From Actinomycetes bacterium (GTDB lineage: Bacteria; Actinomycetota; Acidimicrobiia; Acidimicrobiales; Palsa-688), in contig JAKAXN010000200.1 in assembly GCA_021816565.1 (NCBI GenBank), forward strand, positions 1 to 8,032: a stretch of DNA of 8,032 nucleotides. Direction: 5' to 3'. Positions 1-7,353 of the stretch are shown here, in pieces (the stretch's first letter is position 1; every line of letters starts with the position of its first letter). A program made the position numbers and the translations under genes. Below the pieces are notes generated by a model. It had not been told where the DNA came from. It made no database searches and worked only from the letters and a program-made list of their open reading frames with translations.

Positions 1-363
1 CCGGGCCCCGGCCGGCCGGTCCGTCGCCGCCACCAGGGCACTGGCCCGGACCCGGGCCAGCCAACCCTCGGGTTCGGGCCAGTCGAGGGACTCGAGCCCG
101 GCGTCCTCCTCCCCTACCACCGCCGAGGAGCGCACCGTGGCCAGGTCGACCGACACGTGACCGACCCGGGGAGCCCGGCCGGCCAGGGCCACCGCCAGGC
201 CGACCAGGTCGTCCCCCTCGCCGGCCAGGAGCATCAGGCGCCGGGCCAGGTGCACGTCGGCGGGGGCGAGCACCCCGGCGGTGTTGAACGACCGCAGCAA
301 CCCGGGGACCGCCGGGTCGGCCACCACGTCCACGGAGTGGCGGTCGGCGGTGCCTCCCACCAT
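1..363 (-). CDS. recD: RecD, exodeoxyribonuclease V alpha subunit (5' part only, cut by window edge)
   Basis: This is the start of RecD, the 5'-3' helicase subunit of RecBCD. It begins at ATG 363-361, which overlaps the recB stop by one base (TGATG), and it stays open to the window edge for 121 codons. The visible part is the N-terminal domain, which in the E. coli structure contacts RecC. Residues 26-46 (FNTAGVLAPADVHLARRLMLL less one) and 51-77, ending in VSVDLATV, match the conserved RecD pattern of a short helix, an aspartate-rich turn (GEGDDLVGLAVALA, 48-61) and a strand with 'VxVDLATV'. The Walker A and other SF1B helicase motifs should follow near residue 170 and are not in the window, so activity cannot be judged. 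The assignment rests on this N-terminal similarity and on position directly after recB. Upstream there is only a weak GC-rich ribosome binding site (GGCGGGG), so translation is probably coupled to recB. Confidence 0.88.
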   Translation of the reverse strand, partial: MVGGTADRHSVDVVADPAVPGLLRSFNTAGVLAPADVHLARRLMLLAGEGDDLVGLAVALAGRAPRVGHVSVDLATVRSSAVVGEEDAGLESLDWPEPEGWLARVRASALVAATDRPAGAR

Positions 364-3300
364 CAGCGGGCCCCGCCGTCGAGCAGGTCGGACAGGGCCA
401 CCACCAGCTGCGCCGGGGGCGACCAGGGGTACACCCCGCACGTGGTGCCATCGACCACGGGCGTGTCCGGGCCGCCCATCCCCCTCAGGAACAGGTACAG
501 CACCCCACCGAGGTCCCGCTCCGGCGAGTAGCCGGCCTGGCGCCACCGCAGGTACCGGTGCAGGGCCACCAGGTACAGCAGCGCCTGGAGCGGGTAGTGC
601 CGCCGCTGCATCTCGGCGTCCATGGCCGCCAGCCGGTAGTCGCCGAGAGCGAGCACCCGGTCCGGGTCGCCGAGCCGGTTGGTCTTGTAGTCCGCCAGGT
701 ACCACCGGTGGGTCCCGTCGGGGCCGGCCACCCGGAACACCAGGTCCAGGCTTCCGGTCAGGTAGCCGCGCAGAGTCGTGGCCAGCTCCGGGGCCGCCAG
801 GCGGTCGGCGTATCCGGCGAGCGGCCGCCCGGATCCGGCCGTCGGCAGGTGGGCGCCCACCAGCTGGGCTATGTCGGCCATGCGCACCTGCCCGGACGGA
901 TCGTCACCGCCGGCCACCGGCAGCTCGAATGACAGTTCGTCGAGCCGGTCATTCCGCGCCAGCGCGCTCAGGCTCATCCCCGCCAGCAGCGGGTCCAGCG
1001 GTGTGGTGAGAGCAGCCAGGAGGCCGGTGCGCAGCTCGTCGAGCGGCTCGACCGGCCCGGAGGACGGACCGGCTGCCCGGGCCAGGGCCGAGTCGATCTC
1101 GGCCCCCAGGTTGCCGGCGGAGAAGTCGGTGCACTCGAGCACCCGGTGGACGAAGGTGCCGGTCCCGGCTCCGGCGGGGATCCCGGCCATGGGCGACGGC
1201 CGGTCGGCCCGGGGGCCGGCCGGACCGGGGAGCGGCGGACCCGGCGCTCCCGGGCCGGGCCCGCCACGGGCCGGACCGGACGCACCGACCCGTTCGACCG
1301 GCTCGACCGGCTCGTCGGCGACCACCCGGTCCTCCGGCTCGCTGCCCACCGTCTCGGTCCCGGCCGGGTGGTGGGCGGCCGCGGTGAGCCCCGTGTAGGA
1401 GGCCCGTCTCCACCGCAGGTCCAGCTCCCGGTCGAAGCGGGCGGCGTGGAGATCGGCACCGGCCGGGACCGCGCCCTCCGGGAGGGAGGCTCCCGGTGCG
1501 GGCCGCCGGAGCGGACCGGGCGACTCCACACCGATCAGCCCCGGAGCCCGCCGGGACAGCGTCTCGAGCGAGGCGGTGATGACCCGGGCCGATGGCTCCC
1601 CGGCCGGGACCGGCCCCACCCGGCCCGTGGCGGCGTCCCGGCACACCAGGAGGCGGCCCAGCGGGGACTGCCGGCTGTCCCGGGCCGACGCCCACCAGAC
1701 CACGACCTGGTGCCGGGCCCGGGTGAGGGCCACGTACAGCAGCCGCAGATCCTCCCCCCTCCTCTCGGCCCGGGCCAGGCCGGCGTGGCGGTCGTAGCGG
1801 GACCGCCCGGCCCGGTCCTCCGCCGGGCAGCCGACGTCGAGCGTCCGGACGTCCCCCTGGCCCGGGTCGTGGAACACCACCGGTGCCGACCGGCCCTCGG
1901 TCCGCCCCGGGTCCCAGAGGTACGGGCAGTACACGACCGGGAATTCGAGCCCCTTGGCCCGGTGGATGGTGAGGACCTGGACCGCCTCGGCGTCGGATTC
2001 CAGGCGTCGGCTGCGCTCCTCCGCCTGCCCCTGCTCGGTGGCCGCCGCCTGTATCCGGGCGGCCAGCCAGGCCCGCAGGGCCGGGGCGGCGAGCTGGCCG
2101 GCGGCAGCCTCGGCGTGAAGGAGGTGGGCCACGTGGGCCAGGTCGGTGAGCAGGCGCTCGCCGCCCTCGCGGCCGAGGACCCGGGCGGACAGGCCCTCCT
2201 CCACGGTGACGGCCCGGTACAGGGCCGCCACCCCCCGCCCGCTCAGGGTCGAGGCCCACCGCTGCACCCGGTCGTGGGCCCGCTCCCACCCGTCCTCGTC
2301 GGAGGCGGCCACGTCGTCGGCGGTCATCCCCATGAACGATGTGAGGGCCACGGCGGCCACCCGGGAACGGGAGGACGGCTCCTGCAGGGCCTCCAGCAGG
2401 CGCAGCCAGTCCCTGGCCGCCGGGGAGGCGAAGACGGTGTCCATGCCGGCCACCACCGACGCGACACCGGCCTGCTGCAGGGCCTGGCGCACCATCAGGG
2501 CCTGGCGATTGGTCCGGGTCAGTACCGCCACGTCGCCGGGCGCGATCGGCCGGTCCGGGTCCCCGGCCTCGAGGGTGGCCCCCGAAGCGAGCAGGGCGGA
2601 CACGTCGTCGGCCACGTCGGCCGCCACCCACTCCATCAGGGATCCCTTCTGCAGCTGCCCGCGGAAGGTGGTGCGCACGCCGGGCTGGCGGTCGGCGACC
2701 ACCCTGAAGCGGAGCGGGGCCGGCCGGGGGTGACCCCGCAGGCCCGGCTCCTGGCGGTCGGCGGCGGCCCGGACGGGCCGGTACGGGATGCCCTCGTGGC
2801 CGAACTGCAGCGGGGACAGCACGGCGTCGGTGGCGTCGAGCAGCGGCTGGTCCGCCCGCCAGTTGTCCGAAAGGGTGTAGCAGTGGTCGGCCGAGCGGGC
2901 CGCGTCCAGATAGGCGTAGACGTCGGCGCCCCGGAACCCGTAGACGGCCTGCTTCGGATCGCCGATCAGCACCAGCGCCGTGTCCGCCGCCCCGAACGCC
3001 AGCCTGAGGATCTGCCACTGGCTGGGGTCGGTGTCCTGGAACTCGTCCACCAGCACCACCCGGTACCGGCGCCGCAGCCGCCGGCACGCTGCCGGACCCC
3101 GCACCGGGTCGGCGAGAGTCCGGGCGAGCTGGTGGAGCAGGTTGTCGTAGGTGAGCAGATTGCGGTCGAGCAACCGGCGGGCCACTTCCTGGCGGGCCCG
3201 CAGGGCCAGGCGCCCGAGGAGACCGGAGGGGTCCTCGCCGGAGCCGGGCACGACCTCTGTGTCGGGGTTGCGGACGGCCATGGCCGCCGCCGTCCGGGCC

Positions 3301-3839
3301 ACCTCGGGGGAGAACGGAAGCGCCGGCCGTCCCAGGGCCCAGCGCAGGTACAGGTCGCCGACCACCTCGTCCACCAGGTCGGTGGGGTCCTCGAGCAGCT
3401 CCACCTCGGGGGCGATGTCCCCGGCCGAACCGAGCTCGCGCAGCACCGTGTGGCAGAAGCCGTGGGTGGTGGCGATGGTGGCGGAGTCGAACTCGGAGAC
3501 AGCGTCGGCGAGGCGCCCGGCCCGCCGGCGGACCTCCGGGACCGGGGCCGAACGGAGCGCCCCGGTCACCGGATCGGGGCTCTCCACTGCCGACTCCAGA
3601 CCGGCGTGCACCTCCACCAGCCGCTCCCGGATTCGGTCCCTCAGCTCCCCTGTCGCCATGCGGGTGAAGGTGACCGCCAGGATCTGCGACAACGGCACCC
3701 CGGAAGCGACGTAGCGGGCCACCAGCGACGTCAGCGCGTACGTCTTGCCGGTACCGGCGCTGGCCTCGAGCACCGTGGTTCCCGGGCCCGGGAGGGGCCC
3801 GCTCAGGTCGAAGCGGGGTGGCTCCGCCGGAGCGGTCAC
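363..3839 (-). CDS. recB: RecB, exodeoxyribonuclease V beta subunit (helicase and nuclease)
   Basis: RecB is the 3'-5' SF1A helicase and sole nuclease of RecBCD, acting on double-strand DNA ends. The protein has 1158 residues (E. coli RecB has 1180). Helicase motifs are intact: Walker A ASAGTGKT (26-33), motif Ia TFTR (57-60), THGFC (125-129), Walker B with LVDEFQDTDPSQW (263-275), motif III GDPKQAVYGFRGAD (293-306), motif V LTIHRAKGLEFP (623-634) and motif VI LLYVALTRARHQ (700-711). A conserved RASYTGLT segment lies near 810. A Pro/Gly-rich linker follows, then the PD-(D/E)XK nuclease with H898 (GTFVHRVLE), D1032 (GSLDLVF), D1050 and K1052 (ADYKTN), and YPLQALLY at 1082-1089. These correspond to E. 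coli H956, D1067, D1080 and K1082, so nuclease activity is expected. I chose GTG 3839 because it overlaps the recC stop (GTGA), has a GGAGG four bases upstream, and the conserved sequence begins a few residues later. The frame is open for another 121 codons upstream, but that part is low-complexity shadow of recC. The AddA and AdnB alternatives fit less well, because recC and recD flank it. Confidence 0.97.
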   Translation of the reverse strand: MTAPAEPPRFDLSGPLPGPGTTVLEASAGTGKTYALTSLVARYVASGVPLSQILAVTFTRMATGELRDRIRERLVEVHAGLESAVESPDPVTGALRSAPVPEVRRRAGRLADAVSEFDSATIATTHGFCHTVLRELGSAGDIAPEVELLEDPTDLVDEVVGDLYLRWALGRPALPFSPEVARTAAAMAVRNPDTEVVPGSGEDPSGLLGRLALRARQEVARRLLDRNLLTYDNLLHQLARTLADPVRGPAACRRLRRRYRVVLVDEFQDTDPSQWQILRLAFGAADTALVLIGDPKQAVYGFRGADVYAYLDAARSADHCYTLSDNWRADQPLLDATDAVLSPLQFGHEGIPYRPVRAAADRQEPGLRGHPRPAPLRFRVVADRQPGVRTTFRGQLQKGSLMEWVAADVADDVSALLASGATLEAGDPDRPIAPGDVAVLTRTNRQALMVRQALQQAGVASVVAGMDTVFASPAARDWLRLLEALQEPSSRSRVAAVALTSFMGMTADDVAASDEDGWERAHDRVQRWASTLSGRGVAALYRAVTVEEGLSARVLGREGGERLLTDLAHVAHLLHAEAAAGQLAAPALRAWLAARIQAAATEQGQAEERSRRLESDAEAVQVLTIHRAKGLEFPVVYCPYLWDPGRTEGRSAPVVFHDPGQGDVRTLDVGCPAEDRAGRSRYDRHAGLARAERRGEDLRLLYVALTRARHQVVVWWASARDSRQSPLGRLLVCRDAATGRVGPVPAGEPSARVITASLETLSRRAPGLIGVESPGPLRRPAPGASLPEGAVPAGADLHAARFDRELDLRWRRASYTGLTAAAHHPAGTETVGSEPEDRVVADEPVEPVERVGASGPARGGPGPGAPGPPLPGPAGPRADRPSPMAGIPAGAGTGTFVHRVLECTDFSAGNLGAEIDSALARAAGPSSGPVEPLDELRTGLLAALTTPLDPLLAGMSLSALARNDRLDELSFELPVAGGDDPSGQVRMADIAQLVGAHLPTAGSGRPLAGYADRLAAPELATTLRGYLTGSLDLVFRVAGPDGTHRWYLADYKTNRLGDPDRVLALGDYRLAAMDAEMQRRHYPLQALLYLVALHRYLRWRQAGYSPERDLGGVLYLFLRGMGGPDTPVVDGTTCGVYPWSPPAQLVVALSDLLDGGAR
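1295..1312. repeat. Tandem 9-base repeat in the recB linker
   Basis: CGACCGGCT occurs twice back to back. On the minus strand it contributes to EPVEPVER in the acidic part of the linker between the RecB helicase and nuclease domains. It keeps the reading frame. It is small and probably reflects local slippage in a tolerant, disordered stretch. Confidence 0.6.
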
Positions 3840-6800
3840 CGGTCCTCCACCGTCTCGTGGTCGAGGACGGGATCCCACAGGCGGCGGGCCAGGACGGCGA
3901 ACCGGCTGGCCTCCCCGGCCCAGCCCGGACCGGACTCCGTCGGCTCCGGGCGGGCCGCCAGGAGGGTGGAGGCCGTGACCCCCGATCCCCACACCTCGAG
4001 GTGCTCCGGCTCCTCCTGCTCCCCCGGCACCGTGTCGCTCGACGCCCACTCGCCGGCGACCCGGCCGATCAGCTGGTCGTCGCCCTCCCCCCGCGAGCGG
4101 CCCTGCGCCCACGCGGCCGAGGCCCGGCAGAACAGCGGCAGCGGCTCCCGCATGCCCCGGTCGTAGAGGTCGAGCAGGACCGCCAGGCGCTCGAGGGCCC
4201 ACCGGCGGCGGGCGTCAGCCGGACCGGGCGCCGTCCGGAGGCGGGCCACCGCCACGGCTTCGCGCCGGCTGCCCCGTCCGATCGTGACCGCATCGAAGCC
4301 GCCATCGGGCCGGTCGGCGGTCAGGGCCAGGAACCGGACCCAGGCGGCCAGGCGGTGCTTGGGGCCGAGCCGGGAATAGTTGCACTGGGTGACGGTGCTG
4401 GCCCGGACACCGGGGACCGTGCCCACGATGGTCCGGGGCCCGGGCAGCTCGACGCGCACTTCCAGGGACTCGGCGTCCCCGGCGAGCAGCCCTCCCCCCT
4501 CGAGCACCCGGTGCAGATCGGCCACGTCGGAGCAGATGTCGGCGAGGACCGCTCCGGCGACCGGACCGGGGGGCAGGAACCCCCGCCTCTGCTCCGCGGC
4601 GGCGGCCTGCTCCAGCGGGATGCCCGACACCACCGACGCCAGCAGCCGGTCACCCACCGCCCAGCGCTCCAGCGGGGCCAGCTCCAGTGGCAGGCCGTCG
4701 GCGAGGTCGTCCTCCCGGCCGGTGAGGTACAGACCGAGCCGGATGCGCAGGAAGGCCCGGGCCGGGTGCTGGACGAAGGCGACCAGCCGGTCCAGCTGCA
4801 CCACCTGCTCGGCCAGCCGGGGCAGCGGGCCGGACAGCCACGGACGGGCCGGGGTCCGGGAGAGCATCGCCCGGGCGCCGGCCAGCGACACCCGGTCGAA
4901 GCTCCACGGCCCGGCGGCCCCCAGGGCCCCCGGGTCGAAGTTGCGCCTGTCGAAGGTCTGCAGCGGGTGGGCCACCACCACGTGGTCCCGGGCCCGGGGC
5001 CGGTCACCGCCGCCGAAGGTGGCGTCGACGACGTCGAGCAGCTCGGCCACCGGGGCGCACGGGGGCCGGGGCCGGTTGGTCCGCTCGTCCCGGCCGCTGT
5101 AGCTGATGATCACGTGGTCGCGCGCCGCCAGGAGGGCGTCGAGCAGCAACTGGCGGTCCTCGGACCGGGCGTCGCGGTCACCGACCCGGGGGTCCTCGGC
5201 CAGGAGGTCGTCTCCATCGGCGTGGGGATGGCGGGGGAAGGCCCCGTCGTCGAGACCGACCAGGGCCACGACCCGGTGCGGCACCGACCGCATGGGCACG
5301 AGGGTGCACACCGTCAGGTCCCCGGTCCGGAAGTTGGCCCGGGTGGGGCTCCCCGCCAGGCGGTCGGAGAGGAGCGACCGCACCTCCTCCAGGGTCAGAA
5401 CCGGGCCGGGGCCGCCGTCGGGTGTGGACGGACGCGAGCCGGCGGTCTCGGCCAGGATCCTCTGCATCTGCTCGAGCTGCCACTCCTCTCCGGGCGGAGC
5501 CTCGGCCAGCCCGGCCACGGCCCGGTCCAGAGCGCCGATCCAGGCGCCCAGCGGCTGGGGCCCGGCGAGCCGGTCGAGGGCCTGGCCCAGGCGGCCGACG
5601 AACTCGGCCAGCCGGCCGGCCAGGTCCAACGCGCTGCTCGGCACATCGTCGAAGGGCACGGTGGCGGCGTAGAGCCGGCACCCGTCGTCGGCCATGGCCA
5701 TGCCGACCGCCAACCGGTCCAGACCGGCGGTCCAGGTGTTCTCCCCCACCTGCTCGAGCCCCCACGGCCGGCGATGGCGTGGATCCAGGCCCCACCTGAT
5801 GCCGGTCCCGGCCACCCATCTCTCCAGGGCGGACAGCTCGTCGGGGTCGAAGCGGAACCGGCGGCTCACCGGCGGGCGGCCGGCCAGGTCGAGCACCTCC
5901 GACGCCGTCACCCGGGATCCGGCCAGATCCAGGAGCCCGGCCGCCACCGACAACAGCGGGTTGGTCTGGCGGAGGGACCGGTCGGCCAGGCGCACCCGCA
6001 TCGGGGGTGGCTCGCCGGGGCCGGCCCGGTCTTCGACCGGCCGCCCGGGCGGCGATCCCGCCGCCGCGGGGTCCACCCCGAACACCGCCTGGATCAGCGG
6101 GGCGAAGGCGTCGATGTCGGGGCACATGATCACCACGTGGCGCGGCTCGAGGGTGGGATCCGACTGCAGCAGGTGGAGCAGCGCGTCGCGCACCACCTCG
6201 ACCTGACGGGCCCGCCCGTGGCAGGCGTAGACCCGCAGCGAGGTGTCGGCCGGGTCGATCGGGGGCCGGCCGGCGGCCCCGGGCCTGCGGTCGGCCCGGA
6301 CGTCGGCCTGGATGGTCTGCAGGAGCCGCTCCGGGTGCGACGGATGGGGCGGCACCGGGTGGTGACGGGCGGCGGGGGCGGCGCTCGAGGCCACCACCAG
6401 CTGCATCTCCCGGGCGTCCCTGGCCCAGGACCGCAGGAGGGGGTGGACCGCCAGGCGGGTGGTGGGATCGGCGGCACGCGCCGGCAGGGTCAGCGGGGGT
6501 ACCGACGCCGCCACCCGGTCCCACAGGGCCCCTGAGGGATGCAGCAGGAACAGGTGCACGTCGCGGGGCCCGGCGATGGCGCTGAGCAGCTCCAGCTGGC
6601 TGGCCGCCAGCCTGGTGAGACCGAATACCGAGACCCGCTCCGGTAGGTCCACCAGCGCCGGATCGGCCCGCAGCCGCTCCGCTGCCGGCCCGATCCGCTC
6701 GGCCGGCCCGGGGATCCCGATACGTCCACGGAGGAGGCGCCACAGGTGCGGCTGCCACCCCGGCCCGGCGCCTCCGACGGGTTCGTCGCGCCCCTCCAGC

Positions 6801-7291
6801 CAGCCGAGGAGCAGATCGGGTCGCTGCAGCGCGTAGCGGTCGAACAGGTCGGCGACATGGCGGGCCATGGCCAGGCGGCGCACCGGAGCCGGCCGGCCGG
6901 CGAGATCCGGCGGCGTGGCCGCCCGCAGGTGCTGCACCAGGGGCGCCATCACCGGGTCACCGGCGTGCTCGTCGATGATCTCCATCAGGGGCCACACGCA
7001 CCGCTCCGGTCGCCACGGGTCCGTGCCCGGGTCCACCCCGGTGGCGCCGGCCAGGGCCCGGCCCAGGAGCGAGCCCGGGAACGGGAACTCCAGGTTGGCG
7101 CACACCCCGTCTGCCCGGCCCGGCTGCGCCCCCATCCGCTGCGACAGGCGCTGCGACAGCCAGCGCTCCACCCCCCGGGTGGGCACCGCCACCACCTCGG
7201 GGACCACCGGATCCGCGAGGGGCGCCGACAGGAGCAGACCGAGCGCGTCGGCCAGGCAGTCCGCCCGCTCGGACCTGTGAACGACCAGCAC
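3836..7291 (-). CDS. recC: RecC, exodeoxyribonuclease V gamma subunit
   Basis: RecC is the non-catalytic scaffold of RecBCD. In the E. coli enzyme it holds RecB and RecD, splits the duplex and recognises Chi in the 3' strand. The 1151-residue length fits the family (E. coli 1122). Recognisable blocks are: HRSERADCLADAL (5-17) and TRGVERWLSQRLS (38-50), then EFPFPGSLL (68-76), which form the inactive first helicase domain; VYACHGRARQVEVVRDALL with C357-H358; HVVIMCPDIDAFAPLIQAVFG just after it; RQTNPLLSVAAGLLDL; GIRWGLDPRH; and the highly conserved CTLVPMRSVPHRVVALVGLD around M667, followed by RQLLLDALLAARDHVIISY ending at Y731. There is no Walker A lysine motif at the N-terminus, as expected for this subunit. 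The start is GTG 7291, chosen for AGGAGG nine bases upstream and for residues 3-8 lining up with the family N-terminus. The stop overlaps the recB start. The assignment rests on remembered family patterns; I ran no alignment. Confidence 0.95.
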   Translation of the reverse strand: MLVVHRSERADCLADALGLLLSAPLADPVVPEVVAVPTRGVERWLSQRLSQRMGAQPGRADGVCANLEFPFPGSLLGRALAGATGVDPGTDPWRPERCVWPLMEIIDEHAGDPVMAPLVQHLRAATPPDLAGRPAPVRRLAMARHVADLFDRYALQRPDLLLGWLEGRDEPVGGAGPGWQPHLWRLLRGRIGIPGPAERIGPAAERLRADPALVDLPERVSVFGLTRLAASQLELLSAIAGPRDVHLFLLHPSGALWDRVAASVPPLTLPARAADPTTRLAVHPLLRSWARDAREMQLVVASSAAPAARHHPVPPHPSHPERLLQTIQADVRADRRPGAAGRPPIDPADTSLRVYACHGRARQVEVVRDALLHLLQSDPTLEPRHVVIMCPDIDAFAPLIQAVFGVDPAAAGSPPGRPVEDRAGPGEPPPMRVRLADRSLRQTNPLLSVAAGLLDLAGSRVTASEVLDLAGRPPVSRRFRFDPDELSALERWVAGTGIRWGLDPRHRRPWGLEQVGENTWTAGLDRLAVGMAMADDGCRLYAATVPFDDVPSSALDLAGRLAEFVGRLGQALDRLAGPQPLGAWIGALDRAVAGLAEAPPGEEWQLEQMQRILAETAGSRPSTPDGGPGPVLTLEEVRSLLSDRLAGSPTRANFRTGDLTVCTLVPMRSVPHRVVALVGLDDGAFPRHPHADGDDLLAEDPRVGDRDARSEDRQLLLDALLAARDHVIISYSGRDERTNRPRPPCAPVAELLDVVDATFGGGDRPRARDHVVVAHPLQTFDRRNFDPGALGAAGPWSFDRVSLAGARAMLSRTPARPWLSGPLPRLAEQVVQLDRLVAFVQHPARAFLRIRLGLYLTGREDDLADGLPLELAPLERWAVGDRLLASVVSGIPLEQAAAAEQRRGFLPPGPVAGAVLADICSDVADLHRVLEGGGLLAGDAESLEVRVELPGPRTIVGTVPGVRASTVTQCNYSRLGPKHRLAAWVRFLALTADRPDGGFDAVTIGRGSRREAVAVARLRTAPGPADARRRWALERLAVLLDLYDRGMREPLPLFCRASAAWAQGRSRGEGDDQLIGRVAGEWASSDTVPGEQEEPEHLEVWGSGVTASTLLAARPEPTESGPGWAGEASRFAVLARRLWDPVLDHETVEDR
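3844..3848 (-). promoter_or_regulatory. recB ribosome binding site inside the recC 3' end
   Basis: The minus strand reads GGAGG, four bases before GTG 3839 and inside the last codons of recC (Val-Glu-Asp-Arg-stop). The spacing is shorter than usual. Together with the GTGA start/stop overlap at 3836-3839 it suggests ribosomes that finish recC restart directly on recB. Confidence 0.7.
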
Positions 7292-7300
7292 CTGCTCCCA

Positions 7301-7306
7301 CCTCCT
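7301..7306 (-). promoter_or_regulatory. recC ribosome binding site
   Basis: The minus strand reads AGGAGG here, nine bases before GTG 7291. It is a near-perfect Shine-Dalgarno sequence at good spacing, and it decides the recC start over other in-frame starts. It is the strongest such site in the window, as expected for the first gene of the coupled recCBD set. Confidence 0.85.
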
Positions 7307-7335
7307 GGCCGGGCAGGTTAGACGGGGCCTGTGAC

Positions 7336-7353
7336 AGCCGGCCCCGGCCGGCT
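7336..7353 (-). repeat. GC-rich inverted repeat at the yihY stop codon, possible weak terminator or attenuator
   Basis: AGCCGGC and GCCGGCT form a perfect 7-base-pair stem with a four-base loop. The stem begins on the last base of the yihY stop codon and lies about 45 bases before recC. No T-run follows it on the minus strand, so it is not a standard intrinsic terminator; GC-rich stems without T-runs have been proposed to act in actinobacteria. The GGGGCC within it can also pair with GGCCCC at 7324-7329, giving a competing hairpin. In DNA this rich in G and C such pairings arise easily, so function is uncertain. Confidence 0.35.

Noticed and set aside
157..531. Short plus-strand frame opposite the recD start and recB end
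   Set aside because: It is antisense to the conserved RecD N-terminal domain and the RecB C-terminus, with Gln/Gly/His-rich shadow composition.
949..3087. 712-codon minus-strand frame inside recB
   Set aside because: It is recB read in another frame, a Pro/Gly/Arg-rich shadow with no domain. The true frame carries the helicase motifs.
1146..4166. Open frame of 1006 codons on the plus strand, antisense to recB
   Set aside because: The translation is rich in G, P, R, H and Q, with no recognisable domain. It lies opposite recB, whose motifs are unmistakable, and it runs across the recB/recC junction. In DNA this rich in GC, antisense frames lack stop codons by composition alone.
3840..4202. 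121-codon upstream extension of recB
   Set aside because: The added residues are Gly/Pro/Arg-rich shadow of recC. The GTG at 3839 has a Shine-Dalgarno sequence and overlaps the recC stop, and RecB homology starts there.
3818..6535. Open frame of 905 codons on the plus strand, antisense to recC
   Set aside because: Same reasoning: low-complexity composition, no family pattern, and opposite a conserved gene.
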